Below are positions 10,985 through 19,560 of a stretch of DNA of 64,000 nucleotides, piece by piece (within the stretch, counting starts at the first letter, position 1; each line of letters starts with the position of its first letter). The stretch is from contig NC_065550.1 of assembly GCF_022605725.1 (NCBI RefSeq), forward strand, positions 38,161,623 through 38,225,622, read 5' to 3'. Position numbers and translations under genes: made by a program. The notes below the pieces were generated by a model. That model was not told the DNA's origin. It saw nothing but the letters and a program-made list of their open reading frames with translations, and searched no databases. The DNA is from Anthonomus grandis grandis. Taxonomy: Eukaryota; Arthropoda; Insecta; Coleoptera; Curculionidae.

Positions 10985-11709
10985 AGGCAATTGACAAATT
11001 TACAGTAAAGTTTTAATGCTGACTTCTAACTGCCTGGAAATGGTTTTTTTAGGCAGTTAAATATTGAAGAACTGTGTTTTTGTACCTAAAACGCTTGAAG
11101 AGAAGAATTTTTTGTCCAGGCAATTAAAACCTCCTTTTTAGGTTGTTATGCTCTTTTTTTAAAACGAAACCTGTTGCTTATGGCGATTTTCGGCGTTTTT
11201 TGATGTGGAAAAATATTCGCTCGCTTCCGCATTATTTCCGTTTATTTTGCTAAAATTGCATCTAAAGACCACCCCGGCGCCATCTTGTCAAATCATGACG
11301 CTGACAAATGACGTCTTTATTCAAGTTCAAAAAAACTTTTATTACCACATTAACATTGCATGCAAATAAAATTACATTGTTTTCTGCTTACATAAGAATA
11401 TTTATAAATATTAAGGGTAATACGCACTGAATAGCGATCATACGATATGATAGTGATCATACGGTGTATATAAACTGTCTGGAAAAAGCTGATTCTTTTC
11501 AGGCAGTTGAAAATCTAGAATAAACATTGACAGTGGCTGTATGTCGTGCTCCGTCTCAATTGCCTGGAAAGGAAATATTTGATTTATTCCAGGAACTTCA
11601 GCCAGTAACCAGGTTTTTATTTGTCATTTGTAAAATAAATCGTAAATTTTTTCTGTTTCAGGCTTTTGAAGAACCTTTCGATGTCTTCTTAAGATTTGGT
11701 CTTCCTTGA
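10985..11709 (+). repeat. Duplicated block, copy B (interrupted)
   Basis: Starts with GGCAATTGACAAATTTA as in copies A and C and runs to CTTCCTTGAA. It is split by a ~290-bp insertion beginning at about 11179. In copy A the flanking phrases CCTATTACTTA and TATATAAACTG are nearly adjacent, so copy A shows the uninterrupted state. The open frame at 11527-11709 is simply this repeat read through. Confidence 0.82.
11179..11438 (-). mobile_element. Interspersed ~260-bp element, copy 1
   Basis: Inserted in copy B of the duplicated block. The same sequence occurs in opposite orientation at 15006-15273 with small indels. Shared phrases include GGAAAAATATTCGCTCGCTT, GGCGCCATCTTGTCAAATCA and TTTTCTGCTTACATAAGAA. 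No coding capacity and no strong terminal inverted repeat that I can see, so the class is unknown (possibly a non-autonomous DNA transposon). Its GC is higher than the surroundings. Confidence 0.75.
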
Positions 11710-11960
11710 AAATTCTATTTTCTATCCATATATAAAGAAGAATCTGTGCAACTCTCAATTATTATTATAAGTATGGTAACAATAAATGGCAACTAAAATA
11801 ATATTTTATTTAAATTTGATTTAATTGTGCTAATTTATCTGTGAAAATAAATCTTGATTGTTATATAACGTTTTTCAATAAATAACTTATTATCTCGACG
11901 ATACTGCACGCATAAATTGAATTTTAAATTTTAATCTTGGAGTATTCATTGCTACCTGGA
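11710..11960. other. Short spacer containing the unoccupied paralogous target site
   Basis: AT-rich and non-coding. From about 11840 to 11955 it is the paralogue of the sequence flanking the transposon at 13048-14713, sharing CTTGATTGTTATA on the left and TTTTTCAATAAATAACTTAT on the right. Confidence 0.8.
11860..11869. other. Empty target site of the 13-kb transposon
   Basis: Reads GTTATATAAC. The occupied paralogue reads GTTATA, then CAGGG...CCCTG, then TATAAC. Removing the element and one TA gives exactly the sequence seen here. This fixes the transposon ends at 13048 and 14713 and the target duplication as TA. Confidence 0.9.
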
Positions 11961-11999
11961 AAAAAATTCTTTCAAGCAGTTAAAGTACAAAACCAAAGT

Positions 12000-13046
12000 T
12001 ACTACTTCAGTATTCAACTGTCCGGAAAAACCATTTCCAGGCGGTTATAGGTGAACATAAGATTTTTACTGTCAAATATTCAATTGCCTGGACAAAATAA
12101 TTTTTTTTTCTTCCAGGCAGTCAAATTGCAAAAACCAAGTTAATGCCCCGAGGTTTTAACTGCCTGAAAAAAATAATTTTTTTTTCCAGGCAGTTGAGGC
12201 TTAGCATGAGGTTTTTTCCAGGCAGCTTCCAATCAGCACGAATGTGCTTGAATTTATCATATAGCACGTTATGTGACGATAGGAAATAATATACTCTATT
12301 TGCTACTTTTTGTTTTATACTCATAGAAAAAATATGTTTTTTCACATTTTAAAATAGGGCGCCACGAATGCATTAAAAGTTTTAATTTTTAATCCAGTTA
12401 TCACGGAAAAATAATTTTCATTGCATTTTTTGACTTAAATCCTTTACACGCCTATTTAAAATGCCCAAACCATTAATTTTGGCATTTATTGAATTTTTTT
12501 AAATAGCACATTATTGAGAACAACCACTTTTAAAATGCGGTTTCTTTCTGTCAATAATTTCATATGATTATCTTTTAAATTGGTTGATAAATAAGGCAAT
12601 TGACAAATTTAGAGTAAAGATCTAATGTGGATTTCTAACTGCCTGAAAATGGTTTTTTTAGGCAGACTCTCACGAGATGTGTGTGTTTTTGTACCTAAAC
12701 TGCTTGGAAGAATTTTTCCCAGGCAATTAAAACCTCCTTTTTTAGGTTGTTATGCTCTTTTTTTGAAACGAAACCTATTACTTACGTATGTAAACTGTTT
12801 GGAAAACGCTGATTTTTTCCAGGCAGTTGAAAATCTACAATAAAAATTGACAGTGGCTGTATGTCGTGCTCCGCCTCAATTGCCTGGAAAAGAAATATTT
12901 GATTTATTCCAGGAACTTCAGCCAGTAACCAGATTTCTGCACTTCAACTACCTGGAAGAGGAAAATGCCTTATTTGTCATTTGTAAAATAAATCGTTGAT
13001 TTTTTCTGTTTCAGGCTTTTGAAGGAAAATATATCTTGATTGTTAT
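12000..13046 (+). repeat. Duplicated ~1-kb block, copy C
   Basis: Copy of the 9560-10610 block. Hairpin motifs lie near 12020, 12105 and 12170. It carries a 17-bp replacement at 12666-12682 (an A plus the barcode 16-mer) where copies A and B have native sequence. The block ends at the left edge of the transposon. A stretch of about 180 bp present in the paralogue at 11660-11845 is missing just before that edge. Confidence 0.85.
12667..12682 (-). other. Barcode 16-mer embedded in sequence
   Basis: CTCTCACGAGATGTGT preceded by A. In copies A and B the stretch from GGCAG to GTGTTTTTGTACC is 17 bases of native repeat. Here it is replaced by 17 bases, A plus the 16-mer, with no net length change. 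This equals what is expected if a read's untrimmed end was written into the consensus. Confidence 0.88.
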
Positions 13047-13047
13047 A

Positions 13048-13120
13048 CAGGGTGTCCGGAAGCTAGATGCAATCCTTTAAGGGAGTGATAATTTCAAACA
13101 TTTTAAGCTAAATATGTGTA
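13048..13120 (+). repeat. Left terminal inverted repeat of transposon
   Basis: Seventy-three bases, beginning CAGGGTGTCCGGAAGCTAGA. It pairs with 14641-14713 with three mismatches, at about repeat positions 16, 42 and 48. Its inner end carries TTTTAAGCTAAATATGTGTA. Confidence 0.95.
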
Positions 13121-13524
13121 GATCGAAATTTGTTTATAAATTTTTTATGGCAATTTTTGCATTTTTTTCAAGAAATACCAAAATTTTACACTTAAACGGT
13201 AATAGAACGCAAGTTACAATTAGTATCGGAGTTTCAAAGTTTATTTTGTTTTGTCTAATATGTATTAATAAAAATACAATCAATTCCAAGCTTCTGTGTA
13301 AACTTATAGAAAAAATAGAGACATTGAAACGCCCTTTATTTTTAGATATCATTCATCCCGATGCCTGGCCAATTCTCAGAATTATGGCCTATTTTGTGCG
13401 GCAGGTCATGTAAACAAAAATTATTAGACTGAGACCTCCCATAAGCCTACTAAGCATTAGAGTCCCGATTGGGGGGTTATTTTAGGTTTTAATGTTAAAT
13501 AAAACACAATTTTGTTTAAACTAT

Positions 13525-14618
13525 TTATTGTTCAAAATGCAATCCATTATTTCTAATACAGGCACGAGCCCTTTTTGTTACTTCGGTGGTGGTTACTCTT
13601 ATGGTCATATCTTCTTTCATCCTGTCAAATGCTTCATTTATTTTGCGAATCAACTCTTCTCATGTTCTTATTTCGGTGGTGTATACAAGCTCCTTTGCCC
13701 GGCCCCATATGAAAAAATCCAACGGAGTTAGGTCAGGCGAACGAGGAGGCCAAGGAAAGGTTCCGCCTCTACCGATCCAACCGTCCGGAAAACAGTCGTC
13801 TAAGTAATTCCTGACAGCCAAGGACCAATGCGCTGGACAACCATCTTGCTGAAAGATTATTGGTCTTTCTCGTTCCAATAATCCAGCTTCGTCTAGAAGA
13901 ACGGGGATATCATTTTGTAGAAAATCTAAATAGTTGGCACCATTTAAATTCGCTGGTAGAAAATGTGGCCCAATAATAGTCCTGCCCACACATTGACCTA
14001 AAATCTGTTCTGAAATGATTTTTATTTTTTCCAGTGCGGATTTGCATCTTTGGCAGCCCATTCGTGGAGGTTTTGGAAGTTGGTAATACCCTCCCTGGAA
14101 AAATTGGACTCGTCTGTTTACAAGATACTTCTTAAGAATAACGAGTCCTCGATGTCCATGTTCAATAAAAAGCGGCAGAACTGAATTCGTCTTGCAGGGT
14201 CTTCTTCTTGTAAGCCCTGCACCCCCGTACCATGAAAGCGATACTGTCCATCTTTCTTCATGGTCGTCCACACCTTCCATCTATAAAGGCCAAGGTCTTC
14301 AGCTACTTTTCTGATGCTTGCAGTAGGGGCTGCGGTAAAAGCTTCCAGTATTTGCTTCTCAATCTCTACATTATTATGGCCAGGGTTGACTCCACGTGCC
14401 GGATTATTCCCAATGCTAACTTCAGTAAGACGGCGAAAGGTGTTTTGAAACACCCTGAAGTTTGGTAACCTCCGATCTGGATAACGTTCCTGGTACAAGC
14501 GTCGTGCCAAAGCTCCATTACCGTTAGCGCGTCCATATGTGAAGACAATGTCAGCGTACTCTTGGTTGGTTAAGTTCCATTTTACAATACTGTTTAATAA
14601 AACGGGCAGAAACTCGAT
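13525..14618 (-). pseudogene. Transposase pseudogene, DDE/D superfamily (Tc1/mariner-like)
   Basis: This was the cut-and-paste transposase of the surrounding element. On the minus strand the N-terminal part holds a helix-turn-helix region (NQEYADIV near the start, then RRLYQERYP and SIRKVAEDLG). The first catalytic Asp is in TDES just after a premature stop. IIGPHFL and NGANYLDFLQND precede the second Asp in FQQDGCPAH, and WPPRSPDLTPLDFF holds the third. Breaks seen: TAA at 14118-14120 directly before TDES, TAA at 14022-14024, TAG at 13998-14000, a frame change near 13977-13985, and TGA at 13660-13662 after VYTTEIRT. The terminal stop is TAA at 13525-13527. Full length would be about 350 residues, normal for the family. 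The start is uncertain: an ATG at 14578-14580 is one base out of frame with the following coding frame, which is open back to 14618. It cannot make an active enzyme. Confidence 0.92.
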
Positions 14619-14640
14619 TTAAAAAACATTTTAAGCTAAA

Positions 14641-14713
14641 TACACATATTTAGCTTAAAATGTTTAAAATTGTCACTCCCTTAAAGGATTGCATCTAACT
14701 TCCGGACACCCTG
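14641..14713 (-). repeat. Right terminal inverted repeat of transposon
   Basis: Complement of the left repeat with three mismatches, ending CCGGACACCCTG followed by TA. Just inside it, TTTAGCTTAAAATG makes a second local copy of the inner repeat end, giving a small hairpin. Confidence 0.95.
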
Positions 14714-15005
14714 TATAACTTTTTTCAATAAATAACTTATTATCTCGTTAATACTGCAGGCATAAATTGAATTTTAAATTTTAATCTTAGGAGTATTCGT
14801 TGCTACATTGTTATGTCTTCGTTTTCCAGCCTTGAGTGTGTTTAGTAAATTTTTTCTTATATTTTAAGAGGCTTAATATACCAATTTTTTTGATTAATTG
14901 AAAATAAAAATATTGTGTTTAGTTGTTACATTATTTTAGTATGCTTTAACGGTCTAAACACCACATATGCCATTTCTAGTTCGTTGGTGTTATCGGTTTC
15001 GTGTA
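14714..15005. other. Right flank of transposon, paralogous to 11866-11955
   Basis: The first ~90 bases match the sequence following the empty site, through TTTTAATCTTAGGAGTATTCG. The rest is AT-rich with no feature that I recognise. Confidence 0.75.
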
Positions 15006-15273
15006 ATCGCTATTCAGTGCGCATTATCCTAAATATTTATAAATTTTCTTATGTAAGCAGAAAACAATGTAATTTTATTTGCCTGTAATGTTAATAAAAG
15101 TTTTTTTGAACTTGAATAATGACGTCATTTGTCAACTGACTTCAGCGTCATGATTTGACAAGATGGCGCCATTTTCGGGATGGTCTTTAGATGCAATTTT
15201 AGCAAAATGAACGTAAACAATGCGGAAGCGAGCGAATATTTTTCCACATGAAAAAACGCCGAAAATCACCATA
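15006..15273 (+). mobile_element. Interspersed ~268-bp element, copy 2 (inverted relative to copy 1)
   Basis: Homologous to 11179-11438 on the other strand. It starts ATCGCTATTCAGTG and ends GAAAATCACCATA. It retains two short stretches missing from copy 1: extra GAAAAT beside the GGCGCCAT core and GAAGTCAGTT beside TGACAAATGACGTC. Copy 1 therefore probably derives from a longer master. Confidence 0.75.
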
Positions 15274-16390
15274 AATTAATACTACAATTTTCGACCGTAA
15301 GGGAATTCTCATTTCGGGGATTCGGGGAGGTCCAAACCTAAATAATTATTGTTTTCTCTACTGTGTATGCGGCATTTTTTTTAATTAAAAAAGCCACAAG
15401 GTAATTTGAAAATGTTTTGTCCAAAAGCCAATTTGACGTGAATGGTGTTTTTTCAGATATATGCTTTAAATATTCCCAAAAAGGTATGTCTGTATATATA
15501 AGAAACTACCAATTAGCCACCACTTGTCAGAAACTAGTAAAACTAAGTGAGGTTATTAAATTTGAGGACAGCAGGGGAAATATATATATGGCGATAGTCG
15601 TCAACCCAGTTTAGAGTTTAATGGTCCCCCCATAATTTCCGAGCACGCCTCATGTATTTGACGTATTTAAATACTAAATGAGTGAAATGTGCCACCCATT
15701 ATTTGATTCCGCTAATTTATTAAGCTCGGGGTTTATATTTTATAGGAAATAATTATATTTGGGGTACACGCTGCCGCTCTATTAATTAATTCTTGCCGAA
15801 TGTTGACAGTTTCACCCCCTATACCAACTCCATTTAACAGTTCTATTTTTTACCAATTATTTTATTGAACTTATAGAGTTGTTAAGTTGTGTAAAGAAGT
15901 TACTATACCAGTTAGGTAAGATTAACTTGTGATGAACGCTGCAAGTAGAGGAAAAGGAGAAAATGATTGAGGCTCTTCCAGGTTTCCAGACATTATCTAT
16001 GTTGACAGTATCTAGAAAAAATATACCTACTGCTTCTATTTTCTATCTAAAGAGTGAAGTGGGAAAAAATGAGTGGAAAATCGAAGTATAGTAGATAAAA
16101 TTGAAGTTTGACGGACGGTCTGTGATTATGTGCCATTTATGTATGATGCATAACTATGTAAAGGAAACTATATTTCAAGTCTATTTAGAATGAAATGTGA
16201 AACTTCTAAAGAAACTAAAGGGGTAAATTGATCTTAATTTAAATCGAGAAACTCAAGGCTTGTCTTTACTAGATCTAAAATAAATAGCAGCGCCATAGGC
16301 ACACATCAAGGCGTCTGTAAAAGTATTTCTATGGAAATAAAATCTTATATTGAAGTATGTCGCGGAATTTCTAAATTTTCTAAAAGCCAA
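15274..16390. other. Non-coding single-copy DNA
   Basis: No gene supported. The 65-residue open frame at 15417-15614 has no motif that I recognise. Short GC-richer patches lie at 15300-15345 and 15600-15660. Confidence 0.55.
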
Positions 16391-16395
16391 GAGGT

Positions 16396-17059
16396 TCAAA
16401 GATGATCAGGTATTGGATCATCCCAGCCAATTTTCAATGACCATAATTTTTGCATAAATAATTTTGCACTGGACCTATAAGACCTAGAATATGAAAAATG
16501 TGACCAATAACCGATAAAATTCTTCCCTTTATAAACACTGCACTCTGAATCCGATTCTGGATTTGCAATATAATTTAAAATATCTTTTGAAGAATTCCAA
16601 ATGGTCCCCAAAGTTTTACTACAACTCTGTTCATCCTTAATGATGTAATTAGTTTTAGTAGAGAAATCTAATTCTGAAGCAAACTTTAAGACTTGTTCAT
16701 TATTTGACGTAAGCGGAACCCATCGGAAATTAAAATATTATTTACATCTTTTATCATTAGACATGCAGATTGAATATGTTCTATGGAAACTAAATATTCC
16801 TCCATATAAAATTTTTTTAAAATGGACTGACTGGCCTCAGGATATTGTATTTTATTTTATTATCAATAGCTAACTGTTTTAAGCAACGAGTAGCTAAGAA
16901 TGATGCAGGATCCATTCCGTATGTTACAGTAGGTAACTTATAAATTTTTAAATGATTTTCACGCCAAACAATTAATTGAAATTTAGTATCATCCTTGTGT
17001 ATTTTAACGCACCGATACATCTTTGCGATGTCGCCAGAAATAACAATTGGAAACAACCT
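16396..17059 (-). pseudogene. BEL/Pao-type retrotransposon reverse-transcriptase fragment
   Basis: Read on the minus strand, the first part encodes FPIVISGDIAKMYRCVKI, then KFQLIVWREN, VTYGMDPASFLATRCLKQLA. These are the fingers and palm blocks of BEL/Pao reverse transcriptases, including the SGDI block with the first catalytic Asp. A frame change follows. The polymerase box normally ending in Asp-Asp reads FYMEEY here (the two Glu codons at 16797-16802), so both metal-binding residues are altered. Later pieces (an LTSNNE block after a further frame change, then LWSLKIGWDDPIPDHL) match the connection region after the palm. No protease, integrase or LTR is visible nearby. It is a truncated, dead relic. 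The family call is from motif recognition. Confidence 0.82.
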
Positions 17060-17086
17060 AAAATGAAAGTTAAATAAAAAATAATT

Positions 17087-17101
17087 TGTGTGTGTGTGTG
17101 T
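17087..17101 (+). repeat. TG dinucleotide microsatellite
   Basis: A short (TG)n run at the upstream edge of the BEL/Pao relic. It produces the Thr-His repeat at the start of the minus-strand open frame there, so that start is not real coding sequence. Confidence 0.9.
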
Positions 17102-17193
17102 CATTTAAGCTTATACCTATTGTAATTTTACTTAAGGCGTAAAGAACCACACGAAGCCGCAAGGTGATTGAAGACTCTTTTATCACGAGGTAC

Positions 17194-17224
17194 TAAAAAT
17201 TCAGAGATTGGAGAGACACAAAGT
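17194..17224 (+). mobile_element. Solo end of the foldback element
   Basis: TAAAAATTCAGAGATTGGAG followed by AGACACAAAG matches the outer end of the 8774-9259 element with one or two changes, then diverges. It is a truncated copy of one arm. Confidence 0.8.
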
Positions 17225-17640
17225 TTTAGAGTTTTTAATGGAGTTTACAGAATTTTAGAACGAAAAACTCCAGTGAGGAAACATAAGTTGAAAGACTGGT
17301 AAGACCTAAAAAAATTGAATTGCACAAAAAATGTCTCGGGGTTAAATCATAATTTTGAGAAAAAAATCACTCTTTTTTTGTCAAATTTTTGATGCAGTTT
17401 TCGAAAATTCTAGGTGACATATGTCTTACCAAAAAGGACCCAAGGATATTGAGGGGACGTAAGTGCACAACCCTAAGTCACCTAAAATAAACTGAAATTA
17501 TTTATTTTATTTTATCGACAGCCAGAGCCAATTACAAAATTCATTAAATTAACCATCAGATATCTTTAAAAATAAATACACCATTACTTAAATATTATCA
17601 GCGAAATAAAACAACAATATTAATGCATGGTGTACGTGTA
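17225..17640. other. Non-coding AT-rich DNA
   Basis: No gene or repeat unit recognised. Phrases such as GAAAAACATAAG and ATTTATTTTATTTTATC are low-complexity. Confidence 0.5.
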
Positions 17641-18590
17641 CCTGCTTTAGGTATATATTATGAAACCAGTCAAAGAAGTCAATTTTAAAATGTCCATGAT
17701 GGTTCTATAGATAAATTTATTAGTATGATAAACTGGAAAGTGAAAACTACTATTGCCTCTTGTAGGTCTTGTTAATGGAACATACAAATGTATTTTATCT
17801 TTTCTACGTACTATAATAGAAGCTATATTTAACAATTCTTTATTCGCTCCTATATGCTTAAAACTACAAGTTTTAAGCATATAGGAGCTCTACTCAAGAT
17901 GAGGATGCACAAGAGCACAGTAGAGGGTTTTTAAGGACTTAATTCTTGGGTTTTTCTTCTAATAAATCCAAGCATCTGAAAGGCTCATAGAAACCTTAGG
18001 CTGGAATTTCTTATCTAGTGCAACACCAAAGCCTCTTTCAACACAGTATTGGCTAATCTTGTAATTAGTCTAGAAAAAGCGCATAGAGGGATTCAGTGAC
18101 ATACCAGCCGAATATCCAGATTATTTCGTAATTTTTCATAGTTCATGCTTTGACAACACAGCTTAGTTTCAGAACATCTGCAAAAAGCAAGTAATTACGG
18201 CATGTAAAGCATTTATTAATTCATTTATAAAGACATTGGAAAGGAATGGTCCAAAGTGGCACCACATGGCACCCAAATTACCCTAAACAGAAAACCGCCA
18301 ATTAGAACAATAAGCTTTCTACTGGATCACTAGTACTCGAACCAAGACAAACAGAGTTCCTTGGAGAAGTCGATGTATATTGTTTCTATCTGAAAACCTT
18401 TCTCCAAGGCATCAAACGTGAAGTCCGTGTGAGCAAGTGAGGTAAATTGTTGTTGCCAAAATAATGGATCCAACAGTGGGGTCAGACAATTTTTGCTAAT
18501 TACCATTGTCGTCATTTTCTTAATGGTGATCTTCATTCTATAGCGTGAGCATCCTCTTTGAACGCTATCAATAATATTCTGAAGCACAAC
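17640..18590 (-). pseudogene. Degenerate Jockey-like LINE reverse-transcriptase remnant
   Basis: Minus-strand pieces in several frames match non-LTR reverse transcriptase. From high to low coordinates: LQNIIDSVQRGCSRYRMKI (18480-18587, normally after the catalytic YADD), ALEKGFQIETIYIDFSKEL (about 18345-18425, early palm), GPFLSNVFINELIN (about 18220-18260, mid palm), LKTLYCALVHPHLE (about 17890-17935, thumb), then PTRGNSSFHFPVYHTNKF (17690-17790, C-terminal tail). The first piece is out of order relative to the others, so the remnant is rearranged or made of two insertions. Many stops and frame changes are present. No poly-A tail or target duplication was identified. The clade assignment is tentative. 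Confidence 0.78.
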
Positions 18591-19560
18591 GTCTGTGTCG
18601 GCTATTAGTGCCGTGCCTTATGCTATTGAAGGTTTTCGCACTCATTTTGATTCTTTAGTGAGGATTTAAACAGCTCCTTTACGAATCTTTATTTTCATAG
18701 GTGTAGTATTCTTACTATTTGATGCCAGTCGATCAATCGAGTTTAAAGGCCTGTATGTGGAACAAAGCATATGTCTAGGCTCTCCTGAATCCTTACTATA
18801 TCCGCACATAGGCTTTTTGCATTAGTCAGTGACTTTTTTTTAATTATAAATATTAACGGGACGTGAGTTCAAAACTTAAAGCACCTAAAAAAATTGAACG
18901 TTACTCGTTTTTCATTCTTCTAGGATTTTTAAATAAATTTTTAATTTGATCCAGAGGGATTCGCATCAACCTATCTTAATTTTATTCCAGGCATTCAAAA
19001 GGATTTTTTACTTTATTCCAGGTATTTGGAGTAATTTACTTCCCGGAAATTAAAAACGTTCATTCTTTTGCAGGTTTCTCGATTAATTCTTAGTTACACA
19101 AGTGCCTGGAAAACGAAAAAATATTTCTGTTTTCTGGAATTAAAAAAAAACACACACACGCAGAAAATATACATATAGAGTTAATAAAAATACCTTTCTC
19201 TAGAAGATAGTAAAGCTTTGGCTTTAGCCATTGAAGCTAAGATTATAATTAGGTTGCGTTTAATTTAATTTTTGATTTCGTTAGATTTTGCGAAGTCAGC
19301 AGTCGTCACGCTCTTGACTTAATAAAATCTTGTAATAAAAGCAATTTGAGGCAATTTATTGTGTTTCATTTAAAATAGAAAAATTAATTTACTTAAAATC
19401 TAACATCAGAAGTGGGATCCAATACATATTAAAAAAAAACATGTTTAACAAACTGATGATTAAAACAAAGTGTAATTTCTGAATCAGATAAAGAATCCGT
19501 TTTCCAAATTGACTCAGAACCAGATTAACGTAAAAATTTTATAATAAACATTACGCCTTT
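18591..19560. other. Non-coding DNA with scattered CAGG/CCTGG motifs
   Basis: From about 18980 to 19110, TTCCAGGCATT, TTCCAGGTATT and GCCTGGAAAA appear, decayed members of the CTGCCTGGAA family. At 19390-19425 the phrase ACATCAGAAGTGGGATCC resembles the start of an LTR-retrotransposon leader, but no LTR pair is seen. No gene. Confidence 0.5.

Larger units (their letters stand above)
13048..14713 (-). mobile_element. Tc1/mariner-superfamily transposon (DD41D-type), 1666 bp, inactive
   Basis: Bounded by 73-bp terminal inverted repeats (13048-13120 and 14641-14713) that differ at only three positions and begin CAGGGTGTCCGGAAG. TA flanks each end. It carries one transposase gene on the minus strand, now a pseudogene. 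The catalytic spacing I count, 41 residues between the second acidic residue (QQDGCPAH) and the third (TPLDFF), matches the DD41D group of the IS630/Tc1/mariner superfamily known from insects. It inserted into a sequence whose empty copy survives at 11860. Long, almost identical terminal repeats suggest moderate age, while four nonsense codons and a frame change show that the gene is dead. Confidence 0.92.

Noticed and set aside
13114..13413. 99-codon open frame on the plus strand inside the transposon
   Set aside because: It starts in the terminal repeat and lies opposite the 3' untranslated part of the transposase gene. No known second gene of this element type matches it.
19390..19425. Possible LTR-retrotransposon leader (ATCAGAAGTGGGATCC)
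   Set aside because: No flanking LTR pair, no gag or pol frame downstream, only satellite.
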